From positions 62,001 to 126,000 of the forward strand of contig JASJJC010000016.1 in assembly GCA_037624485.1 (NCBI GenBank): 64,000 bases of DNA, in the 5' to 3' direction. The DNA is from JAFMKE01 sp037624485. Lineage in GTDB: Bacteria; Bacteroidota; Bacteroidia; Chitinophagales; UBA8649. Shown here piece after piece: positions 1-8,096 of this stretch (position 1 is the stretch's first letter; every line of letters begins with the position of its first letter). A program made the translations under genes and the position numbers. The notes beneath the pieces were generated by a model, which had not been told where the DNA came from, searched no databases, and was given only the letters and a program-made list of their open reading frames with translations.

Positions 1-1122
1 CATGGAAAAACTACTTTAACTGCCGCTATCACAACTGTATTGTCTGAAAAAGGATTTGCAGAGAAAAGAGATTATGACGCAATTGATGGTGCTCCTGAAG
101 AAAAGGAAAGAGGTATCACAATTAACACTGCTCACGTAGAGTATGAAACTGAATCTAGACATTATGCTCACGTAGATTGTCCAGGTCACGCGGATTATAT
201 TAAGAACATGGTAACAGGTGCTGCCCAAATGGATGGTGCTATTTTAGTTGTAGCTGCGACTGATGGTCCTATGCCTCAAACAAGAGAGCACATCTTATTA
301 GCTCGCCAGGTAGGTGTTCCTAAAATCGTTGTTTTTATGAACAAAGTTGATTTGGTTGACGATCCTGAATTCTTGGAATTAGGTGAAATGGAGATCAGAG
401 ATTTATTAAGTTTCTACGAATTTGATGGTGATGAAACACCAGTTATTTTTGGTTCAGCATTAAAAGCCTTGAATGGTGAAGCTGAAGGTGTTGACGCTGT
501 AAATCAATTGATGGAAGCTGTAGATACTTGGATTCCAACTCCAGAAAGAGATACAGATAAGCCTTTCCTATTGCCGGTAGAGGATGTATTCTCTATTACT
601 GGTAGAGGAACAGTAGCAACAGGTAAAATCGAAAGAGGTGTAATTAACTCTGGTGAGGCTGTAGAAATAGTAGGTTTAGGAGCTGAAAAAATGACTTCAA
701 CTGTAACAGGTGTGGAAATGTTCCGTAAAATCTTAGATAGAGGTGAAGCAGGAGAAAATGTTGGTTTGCTTTTAAGAGGTGTTGAGAAAGACGACATTAA
801 AAGAGGTATGGTAATCGTTAAGCCAGGCTCTATTAAGCCTCATACTAAATTCAAATGTGAAGTTTACGTTTTGAGTAAAGATGAAGGTGGACGTCACACT
901 CCATTCTTTAACAAGTATCGTCCTCAGTTCTACATGAGAACAACAGACGTTACAGGTGAAGTAACTTTACCAGAAGGTGTAGAAATGGTTATGCCAGGTG
1001 ATAACATCACATTAACTGTTGAGTTGATTTATCCAGTGGCAATGGACAAGGGTTTACGTTTTGCAATCCGTGAAGGTGGTAGAACTGTAGGTGCTGGTCA
1101 GGTTACTGAAATCATCGAGTAG
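1..1122 (+). CDS. tuf: Elongation factor Tu, 5' end cut by window
   Basis: EF-Tu is the GTPase that delivers aminoacyl-tRNA to the ribosomal A site in the cytoplasm. The window opens inside the P-loop (HGKTT in frame 1), so about 20 N-terminal residues are missing and 373 are present. Visible motifs are switch I (RGITINTAHVEY), the G3 box DCPGHADY, the G4 box NKVD and SALK, followed by beta-barrel domains 2 and 3 ending in GQVTEIIE. It is first in the conserved Bacteroidota order tuf-trnW-secE-nusG and is followed by a hairpin terminator. The reading frame is intact. Confidence 0.97.
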   Translation, partial: HGKTTLTAAITTVLSEKGFAEKRDYDAIDGAPEEKERGITINTAHVEYETESRHYAHVDCPGHADYIKNMVTGAAQMDGAILVVAATDGPMPQTREHILLARQVGVPKIVVFMNKVDLVDDPEFLELGEMEIRDLLSFYEFDGDETPVIFGSALKALNGEAEGVDAVNQLMEAVDTWIPTPERDTDKPFLLPVEDVFSITGRGTVATGKIERGVINSGEAVEIVGLGAEKMTSTVTGVEMFRKILDRGEAGENVGLLLRGVEKDDIKRGMVIVKPGSIKPHTKFKCEVYVLSKDEGGRHTPFFNKYRPQFYMRTTDVTGEVTLPEGVEMVMPGDNITLTVELIYPVAMDKGLRFAIREGGRTVGAGQVTEIIE

Positions 1123-1142
1123 GAAATATTGAAATAGGCTTG

Positions 1143-1181
1143 AGCAGTCTCGATTTTATCGGGACTGCTTCGTCTGTTTTT
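1143..1181 (+). terminator. Intrinsic terminator after tuf
   Basis: An 11-bp inverted repeat (AGCAGTCTCGA, loop TTTTA, TCGGGACTGCT, one G-U pair) is followed by a U-rich stretch ending in TTTTT. It ends 5 bases before the tRNA-Trp gene, so it may end the tuf message or be read through into the tRNA. Confidence 0.7.
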
Positions 1182-1185
1182 AAAA

Positions 1186-1258
1186 ACGGGTGTAGCTCAG
1201 CTGGTAGAGCAGTGGTCTCCAAAACCAAAGGTCGTGAGTTCGATTCTTACCTCCCGTG
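1186..1258 (+). tRNA. trnW: tRNA-Trp (anticodon CCA)
   Basis: A 73-base cloverleaf folds with anticodon loop CTCCAAA, D arm GCTC/GAGC, T loop TTCGATT and discriminator G. CCA is not fully encoded (the 3' continuation is CAA). tRNA-Trp between tuf and secE is the usual Bacteroidota arrangement. Two positions do not pair: T6 against T67 in the acceptor stem and G27 against A43 at the base of the anticodon stem; the T stem contains one G-T wobble. Confidence 0.93.
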
Positions 1259-1271
1259 CAAAGTAGAAGAA

Positions 1272-1472
1272 ATGGAAAGTTTAAAATCATATATAGTAGG
1301 TGCATACCAAGAATTATTGCATAAAGTAACTTGGCCATCATGGGCTGAGCTGCAAAGTAGTGGTGTTATTGTTTTTGTAGCTTCTGCGATTATTGGAATA
1401 ATTATTTTATTAATGGATTTGGCTTCCAAGAATGTTACGGATGTTATTTATAAATTTTTAATGTCATTGTAA
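1272..1472 (+). CDS. secE: Preprotein translocase subunit SecE
   Basis: SecE is the small clamp subunit of the SecYEG channel in the inner membrane. The 66-residue product has the amphipathic helix with the conserved VTWPSW motif (residues 19-24) and one membrane span at about 31-52, which is the short single-span form usual outside the enterobacteria. I chose the ATG at 1272 because the longer in-frame extension from 1140 would run through the tRNA gene. Its TAA overlaps the nusG start by one base, implying translational coupling. Confidence 0.95.
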   Translation: MESLKSYIVGAYQELLHKVTWPSWAELQSSGVIVFVASAIIGIIILLMDLASKNVTDVIYKFLMSL

Positions 1473-2032
1473 TGTCAGACGATAAAAAGTGGTACGTACT
1501 CCGTGTTGTTAGCGGCAAGGAGCGAAAAATAAAAGAATATTTGGATGTAGATCTAGCAAGAATGGGTTTCGATAAAGTAGTAACTCATATTCTAGTTCCA
1601 ACTGAAAAGGTATATAAAATAAGGAATGGAAAAAAGGTGATTAAGGAAAGAAATCTTTTTCCAGGATACATCTATATAGAGGTAGTTGAAAAGAAATTTA
1701 GTGGAGAAATTATCCAACATATTTCTGGGACAACAAATGTAATTAGCTTTCTCGGTGGTAAAAGAGGAAGCCGGAAGCCGGAGCCAATTCGTCAATCCGA
1801 AGTTTTTAAGTTGCTTGGGAAGGTGGATGATATGGCCGATTCTGATGAGGTGATAACGGAACCTTATTTGATTAATGAAACGGTTAAAATTGTAGATGGT
1901 CCTTTCAATGATTTCTTAGGTACTATTGAAGAGATATTTGACGAGAAAAAGAAATTGAAAGTAATTGTAAAGATTTTTGGAAGAAGAACACCTGTTGAGG
2001 TGAATTTTACACAAGTAGAAAAAGTATCATAA
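1472..2032 (+). CDS. nusG: Transcription antitermination factor NusG
   Basis: NusG binds RNA polymerase and links it to the ribosome or Rho. The 186-residue product has an N-terminal NGN domain beginning KWYVLRVVSGKERK, with LFPGYIYIE in the middle, and a C-terminal KOW domain (DGPFNDFLGTIEEI, about residues 140-183). The start overlaps the secE stop by one base and rplK begins one base after its own stop, so the gene sits inside the ribosomal operon. Confidence 0.97.
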   Translation: MSDDKKWYVLRVVSGKERKIKEYLDVDLARMGFDKVVTHILVPTEKVYKIRNGKKVIKERNLFPGYIYIEVVEKKFSGEIIQHISGTTNVISFLGGKRGSRKPEPIRQSEVFKLLGKVDDMADSDEVITEPYLINETVKIVDGPFNDFLGTIEEIFDEKKKLKVIVKIFGRRTPVEVNFTQVEKVS

Positions 2033-2033
2033 A

Positions 2034-2480
2034 ATGGCTAAAGAAATAGATGGCTTTATAAAGCTGCAAATTAGAGGTGGACAAGCAAATCCAGCTCCTC
2101 CAGTAGGACCTGCTTTGGGTGCGAAAGGAGTAAATATTATGGAGTTTTGTAAAGCATTTAATGCTAGAACTCAAGATAAACCTGGTCAAGTATTACCTGT
2201 AGAAATTACAGTTTTCAAAGACAAGTCTTTTCAGTTTATCATCAAAACACCTCCAGCGGCAATATTGTTACTGGAAACTGCGAAAATGAAAAAAGGATCT
2301 GCTGAACCAAATCGGGATAAAGTAGCAAAAGTTACTTGGGATCAATGTAAAGCAATTGCTGAAATAAAAATGCAAGATTTAAACGCATTTAACATTGAAT
2401 CAGGCATGCGTATGATCGCTGGTACAGCAAGAAGTATGGGTTTTACCGTGACAGGTAAAGCACCATGGGAACAAAATTAA
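2034..2480 (+). CDS. rplK: 50S ribosomal protein L11
   Basis: L11 forms part of the GTPase-associated centre of the large subunit. The 148-residue product has the diagnostic N-terminal domain (GGQANPAPPVGPALG) and the C-terminal rRNA-binding domain ending in IAGTARSMGFTVTG. Length matches the family. It follows nusG by one base and is separated from rplA by a 60-base gap that contains a candidate L1-binding hairpin. Confidence 0.98.
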   Translation: MAKEIDGFIKLQIRGGQANPAPPVGPALGAKGVNIMEFCKAFNARTQDKPGQVLPVEITVFKDKSFQFIIKTPPAAILLLETAKMKKGSAEPNRDKVAKVTWDQCKAIAEIKMQDLNAFNIESGMRMIAGTARSMGFTVTGKAPWEQN

Positions 2481-2489
2481 TTTAAACCA

Positions 2490-2526
2490 GAGGAAGTCTG
2501 CATTTAGAGTGTAGATGATTGACCTC
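2490..2526 (+). promoter_or_regulatory. Candidate L1-binding hairpin in the rplK-rplA gap
   Basis: An imperfect hairpin is visible: outer GAGG/CCTC (2490-2493 with 2523-2526), an asymmetric internal loop, and inner TCTGCA/TGTAGA (2497-2502 with 2510-2515). The strand AGTCTGCAT resembles the L1-binding part of 23S rRNA as I recall it. L1 is known to repress its own operon through such mimicry in other bacteria; the assignment here is inference. Confidence 0.35.
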
Positions 2527-2540
2527 AAAAAATCAATATT

Positions 2541-3239
2541 ATGACAAAACTTTCTAAGAAAAGAAAAGTGTCTGAGTCTAAGATAGACGCAGAAAAAGTA
2601 TACTCTCTAGCGGAAGCTTCTAATTTGGTAAAAGAAGTTAACACCGCTAAGTTTGATGCTTCAATTGACTTACATATCCGCCTAGGGGTTGATCCTCGTA
2701 AAGCAGATCAGGCTATTCGTGGTACAGTAAGTTTACCTCACGGTACAGGAAAATCTAAAACAGTTTTAGTTTTCTGTACGCCGGATTTAGAGGAAGAAGC
2801 AAAAGCTGCCGGGGCCGACTATGTTGGACTGGATGAGTTTATTACTAAAGTTGAGCAAGGTTGGACTGACATTGACGTAATTATTGCTACGCCAAGTGTT
2901 ATGCCTAAAATTGCTCGTTTGGGTAGAGTATTAGGTCCAAGAAACTTAATGCCCAATCCAAAATCAGGTACAGTTACAACAGACTTGACAAAAGCTATCT
3001 CTGAGGTGAAAAAGGGAAAAATAGCGTTTAAAATTGACAAGTTTGGAATTATACACGCTTCCGTAGGTCGAGTTTCTTTTTCTGGTGAGCAATTAAAAGA
3101 CAACGCGGCTGAATTGATAGTAACCCTATCAAAAATGAAACCATCTACTGCAAAAGGAATTTATTTCAAGAGCATTACGATGGCGAGTACAATGAGCCCG
3201 GGTATTCCGGTTGATTCTAAATCTATAAGTGGTATTTAA
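2541..3239 (+). CDS. rplA: 50S ribosomal protein L1
   Basis: L1 builds the mobile stalk that releases deacylated tRNA from the E site, and is often a translational autoregulator. The 232-residue product shows typical motifs: VDPRKADQAIRGTVSLPHGTG, GRVLGPRNLMPNPKSGTV and a C-terminal STMSPGIPVD. Full length for the family. The stop is 2 bases before the rplJ ATG. Confidence 0.98.
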   Translation: MTKLSKKRKVSESKIDAEKVYSLAEASNLVKEVNTAKFDASIDLHIRLGVDPRKADQAIRGTVSLPHGTGKSKTVLVFCTPDLEEEAKAAGADYVGLDEFITKVEQGWTDIDVIIATPSVMPKIARLGRVLGPRNLMPNPKSGTVTTDLTKAISEVKKGKIAFKIDKFGIIHASVGRVSFSGEQLKDNAAELIVTLSKMKPSTAKGIYFKSITMASTMSPGIPVDSKSISGI

Positions 3240-3241
3240 TT

Positions 3242-3760
3242 ATGACAAGAGAAGAAAAAAATCAAGAGCTCCAAAGTTTAACAGAAAAGATTTCTGGATT
3301 AAGTAGTTTTTACCTTACGGATTCATCAACACTCAATGTTGCTAAAATCACTAAGTTTAGAGGACTATGTTATGAGAAAGACGTTCAGTTTAGAGTGGTA
3401 AAAAACACTCTATTAAAAAAGGCCTTGGAAGCAAGCGAAACAGACTTCGAAAGTATTTATGAACTTTTATCTGGTCCTACCGCTTTAATGTACAGTGCAG
3501 AAGCAAAGAATTCTGCTGTGGTTCTTAAGGAATTCAGAGAAGATAATGAGAAGCCTGTATTGAAAGGTGCATATATCGATGGTAGTTTCTATATCGGTGA
3601 TGACCAGATTAATGAGCTTGCTAGTTTGAAATCGAAAGAAGAATTAATTGGTGAAGTAATTACATTGTTGCAGTCACCTGCCACAAATGTGATTTCAGCA
3701 CTTTCTTCAGGAAGTTCAACAATTGCAGGTGTATTACAAACACTTTCAGAAAAAGAGTAA
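3242..3760 (+). CDS. rplJ: 50S ribosomal protein L10
   Basis: L10 anchors L7/L12 dimers on the large subunit. The 172-residue product has the N-terminal rRNA-binding domain (FRVVKNTLLKKAL) and the C-terminal helix that holds L12. It begins only 2 bases after rplA, so there is no room for the classic L10 leader structure directly upstream; any autoregulation must act elsewhere in the operon. Confidence 0.97.
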   Translation: MTREEKNQELQSLTEKISGLSSFYLTDSSTLNVAKITKFRGLCYEKDVQFRVVKNTLLKKALEASETDFESIYELLSGPTALMYSAEAKNSAVVLKEFREDNEKPVLKGAYIDGSFYIGDDQINELASLKSKEELIGEVITLLQSPATNVISALSSGSSTIAGVLQTLSEKE

Positions 3761-3799
3761 CAAACAAATTTTTAAAAAATCAATTAAACATTTATCAAA

Positions 3800-4174
3800 A
3801 TGGCAAATATTAGTGAAATCGCAGAACAATTAGTAAACCTAACTGTAAAAGAAGTAAAGGAATTAGCAGACATTTTAAAAGACCAGTACGGTATTGAGCC
3901 TGCTGCTGCAGCTGTCGCTGTTGCTGCCGGACCAGCTGATGGTGGTGGAGACGCTGCTGCTCAAACTGAGTTCAACGTTGTGTTGAATGCTGCAGGTGGT
4001 CAAAAATTAAACGTAGTAAAAGTGGTGAAAAATATCACTGGCCTAGGTTTAAAAGAAGCCAAAGATATGGTTGATGGCGCACCTACCAACATCAAAGAAG
4101 GAGTTTCTAAAGAAGAAGCTGAATCTATCAAAGCACAGCTTGATGAAGCAGGTGCTGATGTAGAGATCAAGTAA
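3800..4174 (+). CDS. rplL: 50S ribosomal protein L7/L12
   Basis: L7/L12 recruits translational GTPases. The 124-residue product has the N-terminal dimerisation helix (EIAEQLVNLTVKEVKELADIL), an Ala/Gly-rich hinge at about residues 35-55, and the C-terminal domain with the conserved GLGLKEAKDMVDGAP. The gap to rplJ is 39 bases and a strong hairpin lies before rpoB. Confidence 0.98.
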   Translation: MANISEIAEQLVNLTVKEVKELADILKDQYGIEPAAAAVAVAAGPADGGGDAAAQTEFNVVLNAAGGQKLNVVKVVKNITGLGLKEAKDMVDGAPTNIKEGVSKEEAESIKAQLDEAGADVEIK

Positions 4175-4195
4175 TTTCTTTTGAAGTTATGATTA

Positions 4196-4224
4196 AAGGC
4201 TTGTCCCATAGTGGGACAAGCCTT
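4196..4224 (+). terminator. Hairpin between rplL and rpoB (attenuator-like)
   Basis: A perfect 13-bp stem (AAGGCTTGTCCCA / TGGGACAAGCCTT) closes a 3-base TAG loop. The downstream tract is AACCTATTTTA, not a clean U run. A partial terminator or RNA-processing site between ribosomal and RNA polymerase genes is known in other bacteria; here it would lower rpoBC expression relative to rplJL. Confidence 0.65.
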
Positions 4225-4253
4225 AACCTATTTTAAACATAAACTAATATTTA

Positions 4254-7200
4254 ATGGCTGGTAAAACAATTGCCTCTCCTAAAAGAATTAATTTCGGATC
4301 GATTAACTTGAATGTTAAATCTCCAAATTTATTAGACATACAGGTAGCGTCTTTTCAAGAATTTTTACAACTTGAAACTACCCCAGAAAATAGAGCTAAC
4401 GAAGGTATCTTTAAAGTGTTTCAGGAAAATTTTCCAATTTCTGACGCTAGAAGCATCTTCGTTTTAGAGTTCTTGGACTACTTTGTAGATCCTCCTCGCT
4501 ACTCTATTCAAGAATGTGGGGAAAGAGGTCTAACCTATAGCGTACCTTTAAAAGCAAAGCTTAGATTGTCTTGTAATGACGAGGAGCATATTGACTTCCA
4601 AACTATTGTACAGGATGTATTCTTAGGAAACATTCCATACATGACTCCAAAGGGTACTTTTATTATTAATGGAGCAGAGAGAGTTATCGTTTCTCAGTTA
4701 CACCGTTCACCTGGTGTATTTTTTGCTCAAAGTTTCCACCCTAATGGAACAAAAATATACTCTGCAAGAGTAATCCCATTCAAGGGAGCTTGGATGGAAT
4801 TCGCAACAGACATTAATAATGTTATGTATGCGTATATTGATAGAAAGAAAAAATTCCCTGTAACTATGCTCTTAAGAGCTATTGGTTACGATAATGATAA
4901 AGAAATCTTAAAGATTTTTGATCTTGCTGACGAAATAAGCTTAAAGAAAAAAGCGCAACACAAAAAAGTACTTGGAAGAAAATTAGCGGCTCGTGTATTA
5001 AAAACATGGTTTGAAGATTTTGTCGATGAGGATACTGGTGAAGTGGTTTCTGTTGAAAGAAACGAAATAATTCTTGAAAGAGATGTAATAGTTGATGAAG
5101 CTAATTTGGCTTTAATTGTTGAAAATGAGATTGAAACTGTAATTCTACAGAAAGAAGAAGCTTCAGCAGATTATGCAATTATCTATAATACATTGCAAAA
5201 AGATACTTCCAATTCTGAACCAGAAGCTTTAGCACATATATATAGACAATTAAGAGGGACTGATCCACCAGATAATGATACCGCACGTGGAATAATTGAT
5301 AAATTATTCTTTTCGGATAGACGGTATGATTTAGGTGACGTAGGTCGTTACAAAATCAATAAAAAGTTAGGCTTAGATATTCCGGTGGAAATTAAGGTTT
5401 TAACGAAAGATGACATTATTTCAATAGTAAAGTATTTGGTTAATTTAAGCAATCAAAAGGCAGATATTGATGATATTGATCACTTAAGTAATAGAAGAGT
5501 AAGAACAGTAGGTGAGCAGTTGTATGCTCAATTCGGTGTGGGACTTGCAAGAATGGCTAGAACCATTCGTGAGCGTATGAATGTTCGTGACAACGAGGTT
5601 TTTACGCCAATGGATTTAATTAATGCACGAACGTTATCTTCAGTTATTAACTCTTTTTTCGGAACAAGTCAGTTGTCGCAATTTTTGGATCAAACGAATC
5701 CTTTAGCTGAGATTACAAATAAGCGAAGAGTTTCAGCATTAGGCCCCGGAGGACTTTCGAGAGAAAGAGCCGGATTTGAGGTTCGAGATGTTCATTATTC
5801 TCACTACGGTCGTTTATGTACTATTGAAACTCCAGAGGGACCAAATATTGGTTTGATTTCAACATTATGCGTTCATGCGAAAATCTCACACATGGGATTC
5901 ATAGAAACGCCTTATCACGTGGTTGAAAATGGGAAGGTAAATTTAAAAGATCATATTTACTTAACTGCTTCTGAAGAGGATACAAGAAAAATTGCTCAGG
6001 CAAATGCTGAGTTGAAGAAAGATGGAACTTTCTTAAATGAAAGAGTGAAATCTCGTCACCAAGGTGACTTCCCAATATTGGCACCTAAGGATGTTGAATA
6101 TATGGATGTAGCACCTAACCAGATTGTTGGTGTGTCTGCTTCATTGATTCCTTTCTTGGAGCACGATGATGCTAACCGTGCCTTGATGGGGTCAAACATG
6201 CAACGTCAAGCAGTTCCTTTGATGCGTCCTGAATCTCCGATTGTAGGTACAGGTATAGAAGGTAAGGTTGCTACTGATTCAATGAACTTGATTAACGCTG
6301 AAGGCGATGGTGTAATTGAATATGTAGACGCTACTGAAATAATCATTAAATATGATCGCACAGATGACGAGCGATTAATCAGTTTTAATGATGATAAAAA
6401 GGCATACAAATTATCAAAGTTCAAAAGAACCAATCAAGGAACTTGTATAAATTTAAAACCGATCGTTCGAAAAGGCGATAGAGTTGTTAAAGGTCAAATA
6501 CTTTGTGAAGGTTTTGCTACGCAAACAGCCGAATTAGCGCTAGGAAGAAACCTTATGGTTGCCTTCATGCCTTGGAAGGGATATAATTTTGAGGATGCAA
6601 TAGTAATCTCAGAAAGAGTAGTAAAAGAAGATGTGTTCACCTCTATTCATATTTCTGAATATGAATTGGAAGTTAGAGACACGAAATTGGGAGAGGAGGA
6701 ATTAACTTCTGATATACCTAATGTAAGTGAAGAGGCTACTAAAGACTTAGATGAGCATGGTGTTATCCGTGTTGGAGCTTCTATTAAGGAAGGGGATATC
6801 TTAATTGGTAAAATTACACCGAAGGGTGAAACTGACCCAACGCCAGAAGAAAAGCTACTTAGAGCAATTTTTGGAGACAAAGCGGGTGATGTAAAGGATG
6901 CATCTTTAAAAGCTTCTCCATCTGCAAAGGGTGTGGTGATGTATTCTAATTTGTTTGCAAGAGCAAAAAAGGATAAGAATTCAAAAGCTAAAGAGAAAGC
7001 GATTATTCAACGCTTAGATGCCGATTTTGCTAAAACTGAAGCTGAGTTACGTACTGTGCTTGTAGATAAATTGTATAAGCTTATTGGTGGGAAAACTTCA
7101 GGTGGTGTAACGAATCATTATAAGGAAGATGTAATTCCAAAAGGAACCAAATTCACGCAGAAGAGCTTGAATGAGATTGACTTTAAAATGGTTAATCCTG

Positions 7201-8066
7201 CAGGATGGTCAAGTAATGAAGAGCTAAATACTGCTGTTAAAAAAATGATGCATAATTATGACATCAAGGTTAACGAAGAAGCAGGTAAGTTAAGAAGAGA
7301 AAAATTTAACTTGACAATTGGTGATGAATTACCAACAGGTGTGCTGAAGCTTGCTAAAGTTTATGTTGCGCAAAAACGTAAATTGAAAGTAGGTGATAAG
7401 ATGGCTGGTCGTCACGGTAATAAGGGAATTGTTTCTCGTATTGTTCGTGAGGAAGATATGCCATTCTTAGAAGATGGAACACCGGTAGATATCGTATTGA
7501 ATCCATTAGGAGTGCCTTCTCGTATGAACTTAGGACAGATTTATGAAACTGTACTAGGATGGGCTGGTAAGAAACTAGGACAAAAATATGCTACACCAAT
7601 ATTTGATGGTGCGTCGGTTGCTGAAATTCAAACAGAAGTTGACAAAGCTGGTTTGCCTGAATTAGGTCAAACTTACTTATTCGATGGTGAAACTGGAGAA
7701 CGATTTGACCAAACAACTACAGTAGGAGTAATTTATATGCTGAAATTGAGTCACATGATTGACGATAAGATGCATGCTCGTTCTACTGGACCTTACTCAT
7801 TGATTACACAGCAACCTTTGGGTGGTAAAGCCCAATTTGGGGGTCAGCGTTTTGGTGAGATGGAAGTTTGGGCATTAGAAGCCTTCGGTGCAGCTAATAT
7901 TCTTAGAGAGTTACTTACGGTAAAATCTGATGATATAGTAGGTAGAGCAAAAACCTACGAAGCCATTGTAAAAGGTGAAAACTTGCCTGAGCCTAATATT
8001 CCTGAATCGTTCAATGTATTAATACATGAGCTCAGAGGTTTGGCACTAGATTTAAAATTTGATTAA
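4254..8066 (+). CDS. rpoB: RNA polymerase subunit beta
   Basis: Catalytic beta subunit of RNA polymerase, 1270 residues, intact. Visible landmarks: the rifampicin pocket region with FFGTSQLSQFLDQTNPLAE and TNKRRVSALGPGGLSRERAG, the segment GRLCTIETPEGPNIGLI, ALGRNLMVAFMPWKGYNFEDAI, KVGDKMAGRHGNKG, and the C-terminal clamp SLITQQPLGGKAQFGGQRFG. The rifampicin-site residues look wild-type by eye. It follows the attenuator-like hairpin and is 30 bases upstream of rpoC. Confidence 0.99.
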   Translation: MAGKTIASPKRINFGSINLNVKSPNLLDIQVASFQEFLQLETTPENRANEGIFKVFQENFPISDARSIFVLEFLDYFVDPPRYSIQECGERGLTYSVPLKAKLRLSCNDEEHIDFQTIVQDVFLGNIPYMTPKGTFIINGAERVIVSQLHRSPGVFFAQSFHPNGTKIYSARVIPFKGAWMEFATDINNVMYAYIDRKKKFPVTMLLRAIGYDNDKEILKIFDLADEISLKKKAQHKKVLGRKLAARVLKTWFEDFVDEDTGEVVSVERNEIILERDVIVDEANLALIVENEIETVILQKEEASADYAIIYNTLQKDTSNSEPEALAHIYRQLRGTDPPDNDTARGIIDKLFFSDRRYDLGDVGRYKINKKLGLDIPVEIKVLTKDDIISIVKYLVNLSNQKADIDDIDHLSNRRVRTVGEQLYAQFGVGLARMARTIRERMNVRDNEVFTPMDLINARTLSSVINSFFGTSQLSQFLDQTNPLAEITNKRRVSALGPGGLSRERAGFEVRDVHYSHYGRLCTIETPEGPNIGLISTLCVHAKISHMGFIETPYHVVENGKVNLKDHIYLTASEEDTRKIAQANAELKKDGTFLNERVKSRHQGDFPILAPKDVEYMDVAPNQIVGVSASLIPFLEHDDANRALMGSNMQRQAVPLMRPESPIVGTGIEGKVATDSMNLINAEGDGVIEYVDATEIIIKYDRTDDERLISFNDDKKAYKLSKFKRTNQGTCINLKPIVRKGDRVVKGQILCEGFATQTAELALGRNLMVAFMPWKGYNFEDAIVISERVVKEDVFTSIHISEYELEVRDTKLGEEELTSDIPNVSEEATKDLDEHGVIRVGASIKEGDILIGKITPKGETDPTPEEKLLRAIFGDKAGDVKDASLKASPSAKGVVMYSNLFARAKKDKNSKAKEKAIIQRLDADFAKTEAELRTVLVDKLYKLIGGKTSGGVTNHYKEDVIPKGTKFTQKSLNEIDFKMVNPAGWSSNEELNTAVKKMMHNYDIKVNEEAGKLRREKFNLTIGDELPTGVLKLAKVYVAQKRKLKVGDKMAGRHGNKGIVSRIVREEDMPFLEDGTPVDIVLNPLGVPSRMNLGQIYETVLGWAGKKLGQKYATPIFDGASVAEIQTEVDKAGLPELGQTYLFDGETGERFDQTTTVGVIYMLKLSHMIDDKMHARSTGPYSLITQQPLGGKAQFGGQRFGEMEVWALEAFGAANILRELLTVKSDDIVGRAKTYEAIVKGENLPEPNIPESFNVLIHELRGLALDLKFD

Positions 8067-8086
8067 TTAATACTCATTAATAACAC

Positions 8087-8091
8087 GGAGG
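8087..8091 (+). promoter_or_regulatory. Shine-Dalgarno sequence of rpoC
   Basis: GGAGG lies 5 bases upstream of the rpoC ATG. Most genes in this window lack any such motif, as is usual in Bacteroidota, so this is one of very few canonical ribosome-binding sites and it supports the start at 8097. Confidence 0.6.
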
Positions 8092-8096
8092 TTAAC

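Noticed and set aside
1140..1271. Longer N-terminus for secE starting at 1140
   Set aside because: It would translate the terminator and the tRNA-Trp gene; SecE family length fits the ATG at 1272.
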